A stretch of 64,000 nt of DNA from Patiria pectinifera (taxonomy: Eukaryota; Echinodermata; Asteroidea; Valvatida; Asterinidae): NCBI GenBank assembly GCA_029964075.1, contig CM057133.1, positions 17,632,699 through 17,696,698 of the forward strand, in the 5' to 3' direction. The notes beneath the pieces are model-generated. The model ran no database searches. It worked only from the letters and a program-made list of their open reading frames with translations, and was not told the DNA's origin. The translations under genes were made by a program, and so were the position numbers. Each line of letters opens with the position of its first letter. Positions within the stretch are counted from its first letter, which is position 1. This document shows positions 24,045 through 34,679 of this stretch, piece after piece.

Positions 24045-25841
24045 GGGGCTGTTGAGTTATACGGTTGTGCACTTTGTGACAAAAACATGAAACTTCGCAC
24101 GTGTTCTCCGTGCCTTGAAGAAAATTTTCAGATGTGGAGACATTTCATATGTGACCTCTGGTGACCTTTGAGAGGTCAATGACCTTTACATACACTATTT
24201 TTAACGATTGTTCTTGAAAACACCACTTTCCTATGACCCAAGTCTATGCCATAGGTCTTCAGGCCATGAAAATAAAGATCAGATGTGAAAACAAACACAT
24301 TATTTGACCTTTAGTGACCTTCCAGATGTCAATGACCTTTGTATACATATTTGTCGTTATTATGATTTACTCTTTAAACCCCCACTTTTTCAGCACCAAG
24401 TCTAAATGTCAGGTGTTCATGCTATGATTTTTTTTTCATAATGAAGGGCATTTCATATCTGACCTCTGGTGACCTTCAAGTGGTCAATAAACTTTGTATG
24501 CCCTATTCATAGATATTGATAAGATTTATTATTCAAAACCCAACCATTTCATGACTCAAGTCTAAAGGTCGGCTCTTTGTGACATGAAAATAATTTTCAG
24601 ATTTGGGGACATCATATCTGACCTTTGGTACCCTTTGATAGGTCAATGAACTTTTTATACCTTATTTTTCGCTATTTTTATATATTTTTTCGTCAAAACG
24701 CCTTTTTTCGTGACCCAAGCCTCAATATTGCAAAAGAAAGGTATCGCACCTATTATTATACAGTCATGTAATGATTTCAAATCGCACAAAAAAATTGGGG
24801 TGATATCTGACCTCCATTTTCCCTTTTCAATTGGCAGACGCAACATGTTGCGACTGGGATAGAAGACTGTTGGAATTGCTTTACAATGTAATATGCACAA
24901 ATGTCTATTGATAGTCACTCCTGTGTACTTATTACACTCTGTGGTATCTAGATGGACTTGGGTTACCACATTTTTAACCTTTTTACCAAGCCCACTGGTC
25001 ACTGTTAGAGTGTGATTCTTGTCCAATGTACCTCTTGTATTCTGTTGCGCCCCTGTCTGCCCTTCAAAGGGAAATGGAGATCAGAAGTCATAACAAAATT
25101 GTCCTTGGGGTCTGAATTCATGACATGCTGTTGAATAATACTTAAAATACACTTGTTTTGACTTATTTAGACTTGGGTCGTGAACAAAGTGGCATTTGCA
25201 ATTATTAAATATGATAAATAGCGGCAAATAGGGTATGCAAAGTTTATTGACCTCTTGAAGGTCACCAGGGGTCAATATGAAATGCTGTTCATGTCACGAA
25301 GAGCCAACTTTAGACTAAGGTCATAAAAAGTGGGGTTTTCAATAGTAAATCTTATAAATGATATCTATAAATAGGGCATACAAAGTTCATTGACCTCTTG
25401 AAGGTCACCAGAGGTCAGATATAAAATGCCCTTCATATGAAAATGCTTTTCATAGCATGAACACCTAATTTTTGGAGTCGGGTCTTAAAAAAGTTGGGGT
25501 TTAAAGTGTAAATCTTACAAATAACTATATATATAGGTCATTGACCTCTGAAAGGTCACCGGAGGTCAAGTATGATTTTTTTTTCACATCTGATCATATT
25601 TCCATGGCCTGAAGACCTATGACATATAAACTGGGGTCATAGGAAAGTGTCGTTTTCAAGAACAATTATAATAAATAGTGTATGTAAAGGTCATTGACCT
25701 CTCAAAGGTCACCAGAGGTCAAATATGAAACGTCTCCACATCTGAAAAAAATTGTTCGCGGCATGAAGAACCAACATGCGATGTTTCATGCTTTAGTCAC
25801 AAAGTGTACAATTGTATCACATATTTGACCTTAACAGCCCC
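24045..25841. repeat. 1.8-kb inverted repeat with AGGTCA half-site arrays
   Basis: The outer ends are GGGGCTGTT and AACAGCCCC. Each arm holds four diverged units of about 155 bp, and the arms are reverse complements of each other around a spacer at about 24720-25200. Most units carry TGACCT/AGGTCA half-sites. The clearest, at 24152-24185, reads as a direct repeat with spacer 4, an everted repeat with spacer 5 and an inverted repeat with spacer 1. The mirror unit is at 25688-25721. No coding capacity is present. Build and ends suggest a foldback transposon; no target duplication was confirmed. Confidence 0.8.
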
Positions 25842-26212
25842 ACTAAGAACAAGGAACAACAAGACGTGGTGGGCTATAGACATTGGAGACGATGTGGCTT
25901 TGCATTAACATAAACATGACAGTCATAATAAGGGCAAAGGACCATACATTTATCCTGTAACTACCTCAAAAATGAATAAACAGATTGAGTGATCAGAAAT
26001 ATTGTCATGCTTTCAACGAAGCATCTAATCATTGTCCCTATATCACCACGCTTGTCACAGTCCTGATTTTTGACCTCTTTGGAGGCCATGTTTGCTCATG
26101 CAGTCATCCATGACAATGGCGTAATGAACTTGATATCATTGGATAAAGGATATCCTGACCCTTTTCTGGATCTATGTCTTTTTCTGAAATAGGCTAATAC
26201 TATGGGGTCTAC
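25842..26212. other. Intergenic DNA
   Basis: No gene or recognisable repeat was found. Confidence 0.4.
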
Positions 26213-26312
26213 CCGATGTTCCCCAATACCGATGTTCCCCGAAATCCTTAGGATTAGGGTTAGGGTTAAAATGGCAAGGATTTCGGGGAACATCGGTATT
26301 GGGGAACATCGG
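26213..26312. repeat. Perfect 37-bp-arm hairpin with telomere-like loop
   Basis: Bases 26213-26249 and 26276-26312 are exact reverse complements. Each arm is itself a direct repeat of CCGATGTTCCCC. The 26-base loop contains TTAGGGTTAGGGTTA, two copies of the animal telomere hexamer. Confidence 0.85.
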
Positions 26313-27399
26313 TATGCGCCCACTCTGAATCAGTGGATTTGTGATAATTTACATTTAAAGATGGGCATACATTCTTTAAAGACATCCTGTACATTGTACA
26401 ATTAGTTGTCATGTGTGTTAGGTCATAGTAGAGGCATGGCGTTTTCAGATTATCAATTCTTAATTATCAATTCGTCTTAATTTTTAGTTAATTATCACAC
26501 TTTAATTATCAATGTTCCTTTTGACCTTTCTAATGATTAATTCTCCTGAATGCATATTACTCATCGTTTTCCTTGTATACACATACACCCACACAGTGCC
26601 TAAGCAATGTGTAGTCCCTATACTTTTATACAGAGCAAATGACCTTCACTGCCCACACACAAGTCACTGGTCAGTTTCTTAGTACAACCAAGTTACTTTC
26701 AAGATCATTGTTTTAAGGAACTATATTACTCATTCCCAGTCATTTTTCTGAGACTCAAGGAAACCACAACATGACTAAGTTTTCCCATTCGTAAGTATTT
26801 CTTATTCCCAAGACTTCCTGTTTCCACCAGTATATAAGTCCTGCTCCACTAGCAGTTCTTCATTCTATTCTGTTTCATATCTGTTTCAATTCCATTTCTA
26901 TTCTAGTCTATTTCAGTTCACCCAGTTCTCTTTGTCTCACTGTAACCAGTTCAATCAATCAATTAATGTTTATTAAAATATTGTTGTGGAATAAACAGTC
27001 ACGGTAAACACAGTCCTCATCCAAATTGTGTATCGACCTATCCGAGTCCATTCCCCAACAAGTTAAAGATATAGTCCATCATTTGTAATTTGTGCATTTT
27101 GTTCGTTTGGAGTACGTTGACTCTGCATGGGTAGGCCTATAGTCAAAATTGACGGTCGGTGTATGAGTGCTTTTTCACACACACACACAAAATCAGAAAA
27201 ATAGTTCTGGTTGGTCTTTAGCCAAACGTGACTCATAACGAAGGCCAAAGCGAATCTTTATTTTTGCTGTCGATTCAGTGACCAAAGGACCGTGTGTCTT
27301 GGTTTCAGACTTGAAATTCATCGTCTCCAGCATGGGAACACAATTTCCTGGCGGGAAAAATTCTCCATCGAGGTTAGGGACACCATTTCCTTAGAGTAA
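26313..27399. other. Intergenic DNA before the Harbinger element
   Basis: AT-rich with no convincing gene. A (CA)n run lies at about 27176-27188. The Harbinger target site is TAA at 27397-27399. Confidence 0.4.
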
Positions 27400-27886
27400 G
27401 GCCCGCTTTAATTAACGTCAAACTTTTCAATTAACTTTTGAATTCAATTAACTTTTGAATTCAATTAACTTTTGAATTCGATACGGCAGATCTGCCGTGT
27501 CGAATTCAAATGATGGTCCAAAAATTGACATTATTTGAATTCGACACGGCCAAATTTTGACGTTTAGAGCAACTGCCGCCCGCGTCAAACGTCGTGCTTT
27601 TGCCGTGTCGAACTCAAATACCGACAAAACTTTCAATTAAATACGGCAGTAGCACGACGTTTGACACCAACTGTTTTATTAAGTTCGACTCTGCCGTGTA
27701 GCACGACAGGCTCCGTCGTGCTACACGGCAGTTACACGGCATGGTGTCAAACGTCGTGCTCTTGCCGCGTCGAATCAAATTGAATTCCAACCTGGGCTAG
27801 GCGATTTTGGAATGCGCATGCGCTGTCAGATACGAGGAAATATTTCCAAACAAACGGACAATCGGACAAGACAGAAACAATCCAAA

Positions 27887-29227
27887 ATGGCGGCGAGGAC
27901 TGGTGATGTAAACATGTTTGAGATTTTTGAGCGTTCAGAAAGTGACAAGTCGTCGGTGGATTCCTGTATGGCAATGGATTCTGACGATGATTCCTTAACT
28001 ATGGATCGTGATCCCCTGTCAGAAGAGGAGGACAACGGGACGGAAAATCTCAATGACAAAAGCAAGGTCAACATGGTCAAGGAAAAACTGATGAGCACGG
28101 TAAAACGAAAAGGCAGAAAAGCGCAATGGCAAAATCGTCACATCAACGATTTGGTCAATATTGTGTGCAACAACGAGTACTACAAGAAACGGCTTATTTT
28201 TATGAACACCAAGAATGCCAAAACTGGAGAAATCTATGAAAAGATACTTACAGAACTTCGCGGAATTTATGCTAAAGATGGTCATGGTGGATCATTTCCA
28301 TTCACTGCGCAACAAGCTCGCAATAAGTTCAAAAAATGTGTCGCAGATTGCAAGAAAATCGCCATGACTATAAAAACTGCAACTGGAATCAAGAGAATTC
28401 AAGAAGAAAGGCAGTACGGGGCTTGGTTTAATGAGCTGTTCGCCTTGGTAAAGACAAGAGACTCCTGCCAGCCAGACAAGACTGTAGAGCCATCTGCTGC
28501 AGCCAGAAAAAAGGAAGCCAGCACTGACCTGGGTGATGATACAAGTTCACTTCCATCCCAAGCTGGTGCCAGCACAAGTGGAGAAGCTGAACCAGACAAG
28601 AGCCTTTTTGTGCCCATCAAAAAAACCTCTAAAAAGGCCAAAAAAGAGGATCCATCTGTATCAGCAGCACTAGACATAATGAAGCGAGTTGTAGAACATG
28701 ACTCCACTAAGGATTTGATTGCATTTTTGAAGGATGAAAATGACAGGGCCAGGGAGCATGAACTGAAACTGGTACAAATGTTCATGTCAGCTGGGCAACA
28801 CCAGCAACCACCAACAAGTCATTATTCCACACCCTTCAGCTCATCCCCTGCATTTTCACAGCCAGTGCAGCAACCCAGGCAGTTTCATTATTACAATGAT
28901 TCAAGTGCCCCTGCCAGTGGAGCCCAAGCAAGCCATCAATTCCCAGTGCATCCTGAACACAGAAGAAACGCCCCATGCACTCAGTCACATGCCCCATCCC
29001 CCTTCCCAGTGTCGCAGCCAGTGCAGCAACCCAGGGAGTTTCACTATAACAGTGATTCAAGTGCCCAAGGAACCCAAGGAAGTCATCAATTCCCAGTGCA
29101 TCCTGAACACCGAAGAAGTGCCCCATGCACTCAGTCACGACCCCCATCCCAGGCAGCAAAAAACACACAAAAGGAGCGACAGACCAAACTACCGACAGAT
29201 GGAACTCCAACATATCACCAACTGTAA
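27887..29227 (+). CDS. Harbinger Myb/SANT-like DNA-binding protein
   Basis: 446 residues from ATG in 'aaaATGG'; an in-frame ATG 75 bases upstream is in a weaker context. The N-terminal 85 residues are acidic and Ser-rich. A trihelix Myb/SANT-like domain follows at roughly residues 90-210, with spaced aromatic residues (QWQNRHINDLVNIV and YGAWFNELFALV). The C-terminal third is Gln/Pro-rich and contains two copies of a repeat of about 50 residues (FSQPVQQPR.FHY...HPEHRR.APCTQS). In Harbinger transposons this second protein binds the ends and brings the transposase to the nucleus. The reading frame is intact. Assignment rests on position beside the transposase and on the domain pattern. Confidence 0.8.
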   Translation: MAARTGDVNMFEIFERSESDKSSVDSCMAMDSDDDSLTMDRDPLSEEEDNGTENLNDKSKVNMVKEKLMSTVKRKGRKAQWQNRHINDLVNIVCNNEYYKKRLIFMNTKNAKTGEIYEKILTELRGIYAKDGHGGSFPFTAQQARNKFKKCVADCKKIAMTIKTATGIKRIQEERQYGAWFNELFALVKTRDSCQPDKTVEPSAAARKKEASTDLGDDTSSLPSQAGASTSGEAEPDKSLFVPIKKTSKKAKKEDPSVSAALDIMKRVVEHDSTKDLIAFLKDENDRAREHELKLVQMFMSAGQHQQPPTSHYSTPFSSSPAFSQPVQQPRQFHYYNDSSAPASGAQASHQFPVHPEHRRNAPCTQSHAPSPFPVSQPVQQPREFHYNSDSSAQGTQGSHQFPVHPEHRRSAPCTQSRPPSQAAKNTQKERQTKLPTDGTPTYHQL

Positions 29228-29711
29228 TAAACTCATCATGATTGTGAGGAACATTATTCAACTTAACATTTGCTCTATAAATCGTAATTTACAAAAGCAA
29301 TATGTAAAATTCAACTCAAATGATTCATCCATATATTTCCATGACAAATTTTGTTCCAATCAGGATTGATAATCAAATAATTATACCATGTTTATGTACA
29401 CCAGGTCTGGAGGGGTGTGTGTGTGTGGTGAGGGGGAAGACTCGAGTGATTGTATCATTGAGCCTAGAGTGTCCATGATGGTATTCATAGCTGCACACAG
29501 AACTTACAACTCTTATGTTTCAGGCATTAACACCCCCCCCCCCTCCCGGACACACAGAGATCTGATACTGTAATGAAAATTAATAAACTGATTATTAGAA
29601 CATTCCTTTTACACCTGCAAGTTGTGTTCCAGATAAAAAGTTTACATATGCCATAGTTCTTTGATCATTTCAGGGAGCAAAAAATCACAGCATTAGTATT
29701 TTTTTTAAATG

Positions 29712-29821
29712 AATGTGTTGACTTGTTCGTGTACATGTAAACTGTATGTACATGCACATGTTATAAATGTGTTGACTTGTTCGTGTACATGTAAACTGTA
29801 TGTACATGCACATGTTATAAA
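29712..29821 (+). repeat. Tandem duplication, 54-bp period, two units
   Basis: Two essentially identical units beginning 'aatgtgttgacttgttcgtg' stand head to tail. Confidence 0.9.
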
Positions 29822-30932
29822 TTGACAACAATGATCATTTAGTACAGAGAATGGTTGGTTTACCTGATTTCTACTGTATAAAGTTTCAATGTGAGATACA
29901 GTTTAACAGAATTAACTGTTTTGATTACAATCACAGGCATTACATTTTGAATTAACCTTCGAGTCAGATCAGAAATGGCACACTTGTGGTGAGGTTCTGC
30001 TAGTTATGGGATCTCAAAGCCTGCAAATTGAGCCGGGTACATGCCCCTCTTTGCTTGCCTTGTGGATCCCTCTTTTCTGTAATTGTTAAAAGTCACATAT
30101 AGCTGGTTAACACTTCTATGCATGGGCAGTTGAAAGATGGTAAATAATAAGGATCACACATTGTATGAGGTTGGGCTGATAAGTTATTGGAAACTGCTAT
30201 ATTTGGGCACAAATAGCAATTTTTGTTATATTGTTGAAATATTGGTTTCCAAGGGGGATTCACCCACTTTATTCCTCATCTGCCCTTGCTATAAACGTTG
30301 AAAGTTGAGTTACTGTTCTTGTTTGCTTACCTTCAACTGATTCAAATTAAATTAAGGCTTTAATTCTTTGAAATTTTGCATTAATACATGTACATATACA
30401 TGTGAAAATCTGTTTAAGCACATTGAAGATTTTGAAAAGTTATATTAGCCAGACATGACACCTTAAAGTGTGACACAGTTGTGTTTCTTTGAACATAAAT
30501 ATATTCTCAATATGATCACCCTTTGAATTTTCATTTGGTGGAAATTGTTGATCATTTTCTTGAGACATGTACATTATAATGCATAACAGTATAACTCAAA
30601 GGTGCAAACAATAACATGGAAATAAAGTGAATGCAATACTTGCATGTTTAATGCATCAGTATGCTTTCATTAAAATATCTCAATTGCAAAAAGCAGCAAG
30701 TAGGCTCCATTTTGTCAAGTTGTGTACTTCACACACAATGCTTACACTGCAGATGAATGTCAACATTATCAACATTATCATACTTGGGCTTCATTTAGTG
30801 TCCTCATTACTTATACTCTGGAAAAAAATGTTTTCCATACATGTACATTTTTAATATGGGTGTTACATGTGTATGTTTATGATCAACTGTTTCCCTTGGT
30901 GACTGCAAAATGGAATTGAATCATAAAATGAA

Positions 30933-31230
30933 AATGTAAATTACATGTTTACAATAACAATCTTGAAAAAATTTCCACTCACATCCATGAATCATTTTGA
31001 AATCACATTTAATCATTGTTTTATATAAATGATAGTTTTATATATTGAAATAAAGCAGAATTCAGGTGATAAATACAGAAAGAACATGTAAATTACATGT
31101 TTACAATAACAATCTTTGAACAAGTTTTCCACTCACTTGCATGAATCATTTTGAAATCACATTTAATCATTTTATTTATATAAATGATAGTTTTATATTT
31201 TGAAATAAAGCAGAATTCAGGTGATAAGAA
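30933..31230 (+). repeat. Direct duplication, about 153-bp period
   Basis: Two copies of a stretch starting 'atgtaaattacatgtttac' and ending 'gaattcaggtgataa', with a few differences. Confidence 0.85.
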
Positions 31231-31440
31231 CAGTGTCCTTTTTGTAAATTTTTGAATTTCAATATTTTACTTCACTTCATGTGGTGATATCATGTCTTGC
31301 TACCATCACCTGGAAATTATAAAGCAGCATAGACCTGACAAGTAAAACCGTCATATGAACTACCCTTGTCAAATGGGAAATGGGTGAGATAATGGTGTCC
31401 TTTGCAAGTATAAACAAATAGCAATTAAATACACTTTGTT

Positions 31441-31610
31441 ATAATCAGGCTCAATCTAGGGTGCCCCACTTTCTTATAATCAGGCTCAATCTAGGGTGCC
31501 CCACAATCTTATAATCAGGCTCAATCTAGGGTGCCCCACAATCTTATAATCAGGCTCAATCTAGGGTGCCCCACAATCTTATAATCAGGCTCAATCTAGG
31601 GTGTCCCACA
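31441..31610 (+). repeat. Minisatellite, 35-bp period, five units
   Basis: Units beginning ataatcaggctcaatctagg start at 31441, 31476, 31511, 31546 and 31581 and are almost identical, without unique spacers. Confidence 0.9.
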
Positions 31611-32599
31611 GGCCTCAAATTCAAATTGTAATGACAAAGTTGTCCAGCTAGGCTATAGGAGGCAGAGTTTGAGAGCCAATTTCTCTGCTTATACCCCTCC
31701 CTCTATTCTATCTCACTGCATGATTCATCTTTGTTTTACAAAAAAAACAAGAATAAGTTGAAAAAATTGTATTCTTGTATCAACCAATCATCAATACATT
31801 AACTGCAAAAACATTGTCTAAACTATAAACTTTTTGCTGAACACTTCCTTGCTACATTTGTGTACCAGTTTGCAAACATGTCATACCAGTAAACACTTGC
31901 AGTTCAGCTGCTAAACACTTGCAGTGTGTAGCAGCAGAGCTTTTGGTGTTCTGAAATACCAAATGTTTAATTTGCAAGCACCAAGCATTCTGCTGTGGTA
32001 GGACATGTTTAGAAACTGTGTGATGGCAAGCAAGTTGTTTAACAAAATATTAGGAGGCAGAACACTGTTTTTGCAGTGCATGTTTTTAATGCAAAAGGAA
32101 GGTATTGCCTGTTGAGCACTGAAGTACTGAACTGTTTTGAATGATGATGGCTTTGATGAATACTGGAGTGATTTAAACTATTTTGAAATTGCAGTGATCA
32201 TTATTGGGTTAAACATACGACAAAAGGAACAATACATGTATAACTAAATGTTTAAGTACTTTTTTTCTGTTTGTGTTAGAAGATTTTTAGCATTGCCTTA
32301 ACCGGAAACATCTTCAGAGGGTGATTGAGATCAAAGTTACAGTTGAAGTTTTATCCTATAGCTGCTGGGGACATTGAAGAGATAATGGTATTCTCTGTCA
32401 TCTCCAATCCTTACCCCACAATTTCACTTACTTTTATAAAATGGTAAAGGGCGCAACAAGAGCAAACTAATTATAAACATGTTTTTATAACATTGTACTT
32501 TACAAATACCAGGGGAAAAGGCAAAGAAAATGTTATTTCCTGGATCAACTGTTGCTGATGAGTACGTCAAGACATGTCCATTCTTTTCATTTCTGTTCA

Positions 32600-33920
32600 T
32601 TAGCAAACACCATGCCCCTCTTTTTCTCTCCAAAACTTGGTGGCTAGACAGCTGCGAGTGGTTTCAGCTTGTCTATTGGTGTTCCTCACTGGTGGGCTCA
32701 GGTTCATGTGTAGCAGATCGCGGATTTTGTCCCGGTCTCTCCTCTCTCCTGTTGCAGGGTCATTTGTCATGTCCAGTTTTGTTGATACCGTGTCACCTCT
32801 ATCGATGCATATGTTGTGCAGTACGATGCAGGCAAGGGTCGCACTTCGTACATTCTCAGGGATGCTTTCACATTTTCTTTGGAGCACCCGCCACCGTCCT
32901 TTCAGCCGCCCATATGCACCTTCAGTTGTCATTCGTGCTCTGCTCAGTCTGTAGTTAAAATACCGCTGTTTTGGAGTCAAAACGGCATCGGTATATGGTT
33001 TCATCAACCAGGGTTTGAACGGAAATGCAGAATCTCCGAGTATTATTGGGAAAACATCCACCCCATCAACAGTCTTGGCGTATGGAGGAATTACTTGTCC
33101 TTCCTGTAATTTTTCCCATAAATCGGTAGACTGCAAAATTATTGAATCATGGGAATTTCCAGGAAAACCGCAGCTTGCCCATATAAATCTGTATTTGGCG
33201 TCCACCAACCCCATAAGAACAATCGAATAAAAGTTCTTAAAATTATGATATTCCTTGCAAGCTTCTAGGCCTCCAGCAGGGCATTTAATCGGAATATGGC
33301 AACCGTCCACCGCTGCCCAGCAGCAAGGAAATTGCCAGTGTTCTTCCATATCTAGCATCTTTTCTTTGAACTGTGCATGCTTCGTCTTCTGGGAAGTGTT
33401 TGGCCACTGAATGATCCCAGAGATTGTTGACTATGGACTCTGACACTTCTTGGACGATGGTTGAAACGGTGGAAGTGCCCACTCCAGCCATTTCCGCTAT
33501 TGTAAAATTGTAATCTCCTCGGCCAAGACGATATAGGCATATTGCCAATCTCATCTCTGGGGAAATGGGGTTTTCGGTGACCGTCTCGCGTTGCAAGTCA
33601 TGCTTTATGTTATTCAGAATGAAACTGAATGTGGCCTTTGACACTCGAAATGTCTTCTTGAACCGGGCATCTGAGTATGCATCAAGAACTGTATGAAACC
33701 ATCCATCATTTCTCAACAACCTTCGGCATGATCTAATGCTATTTACAACAGTTACATCTCGACTTGATAAAAGAAGTGAAAGAAGAATACACAATGTGAC
33801 TGATCTCTTCCTCAATAAACTGTGTATGCAAAATGACTGCTGCATGAGTCTCCTCTTTCTGGCAGCTTTGATAGTGTGAAAAATCGTTAAGTTAAGCCTC
33901 TGTCTCTCTGTCTCCGCCAT
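32600..33920 (-). pseudogene. Harbinger transposase (HARBI1-like DDE nuclease), one frameshift
   Basis: Two overlapping minus-strand frames (33920-33285 and 33358-32600) make one protein of about 435 residues. The N-terminal part carries the helix-turn-helix seen in HARBI1 proteins (ISPEMRLAICLYRLGRGDYN, then EMAGVGTSTVS). The nuclease part shows AAVDGCHIP, CGFPGNSHDS, GDSAFPFKP and TTEGAYGRLKGRW, the DDE_Tnp_4 blocks with their acidic residues. The C-terminal IVLHNIC motif is also typical. The frame shifts once near 33370 beside a GCATGC; a net four-base gain would explain it. The rest is open, so a recent lesion or a sequence error is equally possible. The gene lies convergent to the Myb-like gene of the same element. 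Confidence 0.85.
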
Positions 33921-34057
33921 TTTGTCAGGTGATTATTAAATGCGACTGTTCTGTGATTAAATTCGACGTTTGACACCATTCTAAATTCTGTCGCGCTTTT
34001 GCCGCAAGGAAATGAATTGTATTCGACACGGCAGAAACACGACGTTTGACGCAGGCC

Positions 34058-34679
34058 TTAATTCCGCGCCCCACCATGCCTAGGTCTGGACCAGTACAAC
34101 CCAGAACTCGGCACACATATAAAGTTGGCGAAAGTAAACACTATCTGCGCAATTTTGTGCATGCGTGTTGAAGCGAAATTTCCAACTTGGAGAAGCTAGC
34201 ACGCCGGAGAAGTGAGACCGTGAGACCGGCCCAATTCAGAAACACAGTGATCCAGTTTTATAACGCGCATGCGCATATCCCGCCGGCCGGGCCAACTGTT
34301 TATGTTTCACCATTAAAACAAGATGGCGGCGCCCATGGAAATTTCGTGGATTGACGAGGATCTTCGGTCTGCGTTTAGAGCAACTCCCGCACTTCTGCCG
34401 CTTTTTTTTGCCGAATGCAATGAATAGAATTCGACACGGCAGAAGGTCAACGTTGGGAACAGCACGGCAGCGACTATTGTGTACAACCATCTGACCGTAC
34501 CATACAACACACATTATTTGTCATGTTTGTGTACTTTATATATAAACTTATATAAGGTAATGCATACAATACCGCACAGCTATTTTTAACGGATGTACTG
34601 TGTGAGCACGCTCGGTTATGGTGGGGAAGTAGTCTATCTGTAGTTATACCCAAGTGTGCACAGCGTACGTAGTGTCGCC
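34058..34679. other. 5' flank of gene 3
   Basis: Bases 34373-34470 repeat Harbinger subterminal motifs (GTTTAGAGCAACT, ATTCGACACGGCAGAA) outside the inferred element end, so a second related fragment lies here. A TATATAAG sequence at about 34548-34556, 125-130 bases before the start codon, is a possible TATA box for gene 3. Confidence 0.45.

Larger units (their letters stand above)
29228..32599. other. Non-coding centre of the Harbinger element
   Basis: AT-rich, with no gene. It contains three repeat arrays, listed separately, and no recognisable promoter. Confidence 0.5.
27400..34057. mobile_element. PIF/Harbinger DNA transposon, near-complete
   Basis: The ends are GGCCCGC...GTCAAAC and GTTTGAC-GCAGGCC, flanked by TAA (27397-27399) and TTA (34058-34060), both fitting the TWA target of Harbinger. 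Both ends carry arrays of subterminal motifs (CGACACGGCA, CGTCAAACGTCGTG) in both orientations. Two genes converge: a Myb-like protein on the plus strand and a DDE transposase on the minus strand, the standard two-protein Harbinger layout. A long non-coding centre (29228-32599) holds tandem repeats. The transposase has one apparent frameshift, so this copy is probably just inactive; the rest looks young. Confidence 0.88.

Noticed and set aside
27426-27780. Separate palindromic regulatory locus before the Harbinger genes
   Set aside because: The CGACACGGCA and CGTCAAACG motifs are subterminal repeats of the Harbinger element, repeated at its other end.
31441-31610. CRISPR-like array
   Set aside because: The five units are contiguous with no unique spacers, in animal DNA inside a transposon; it is a minisatellite.
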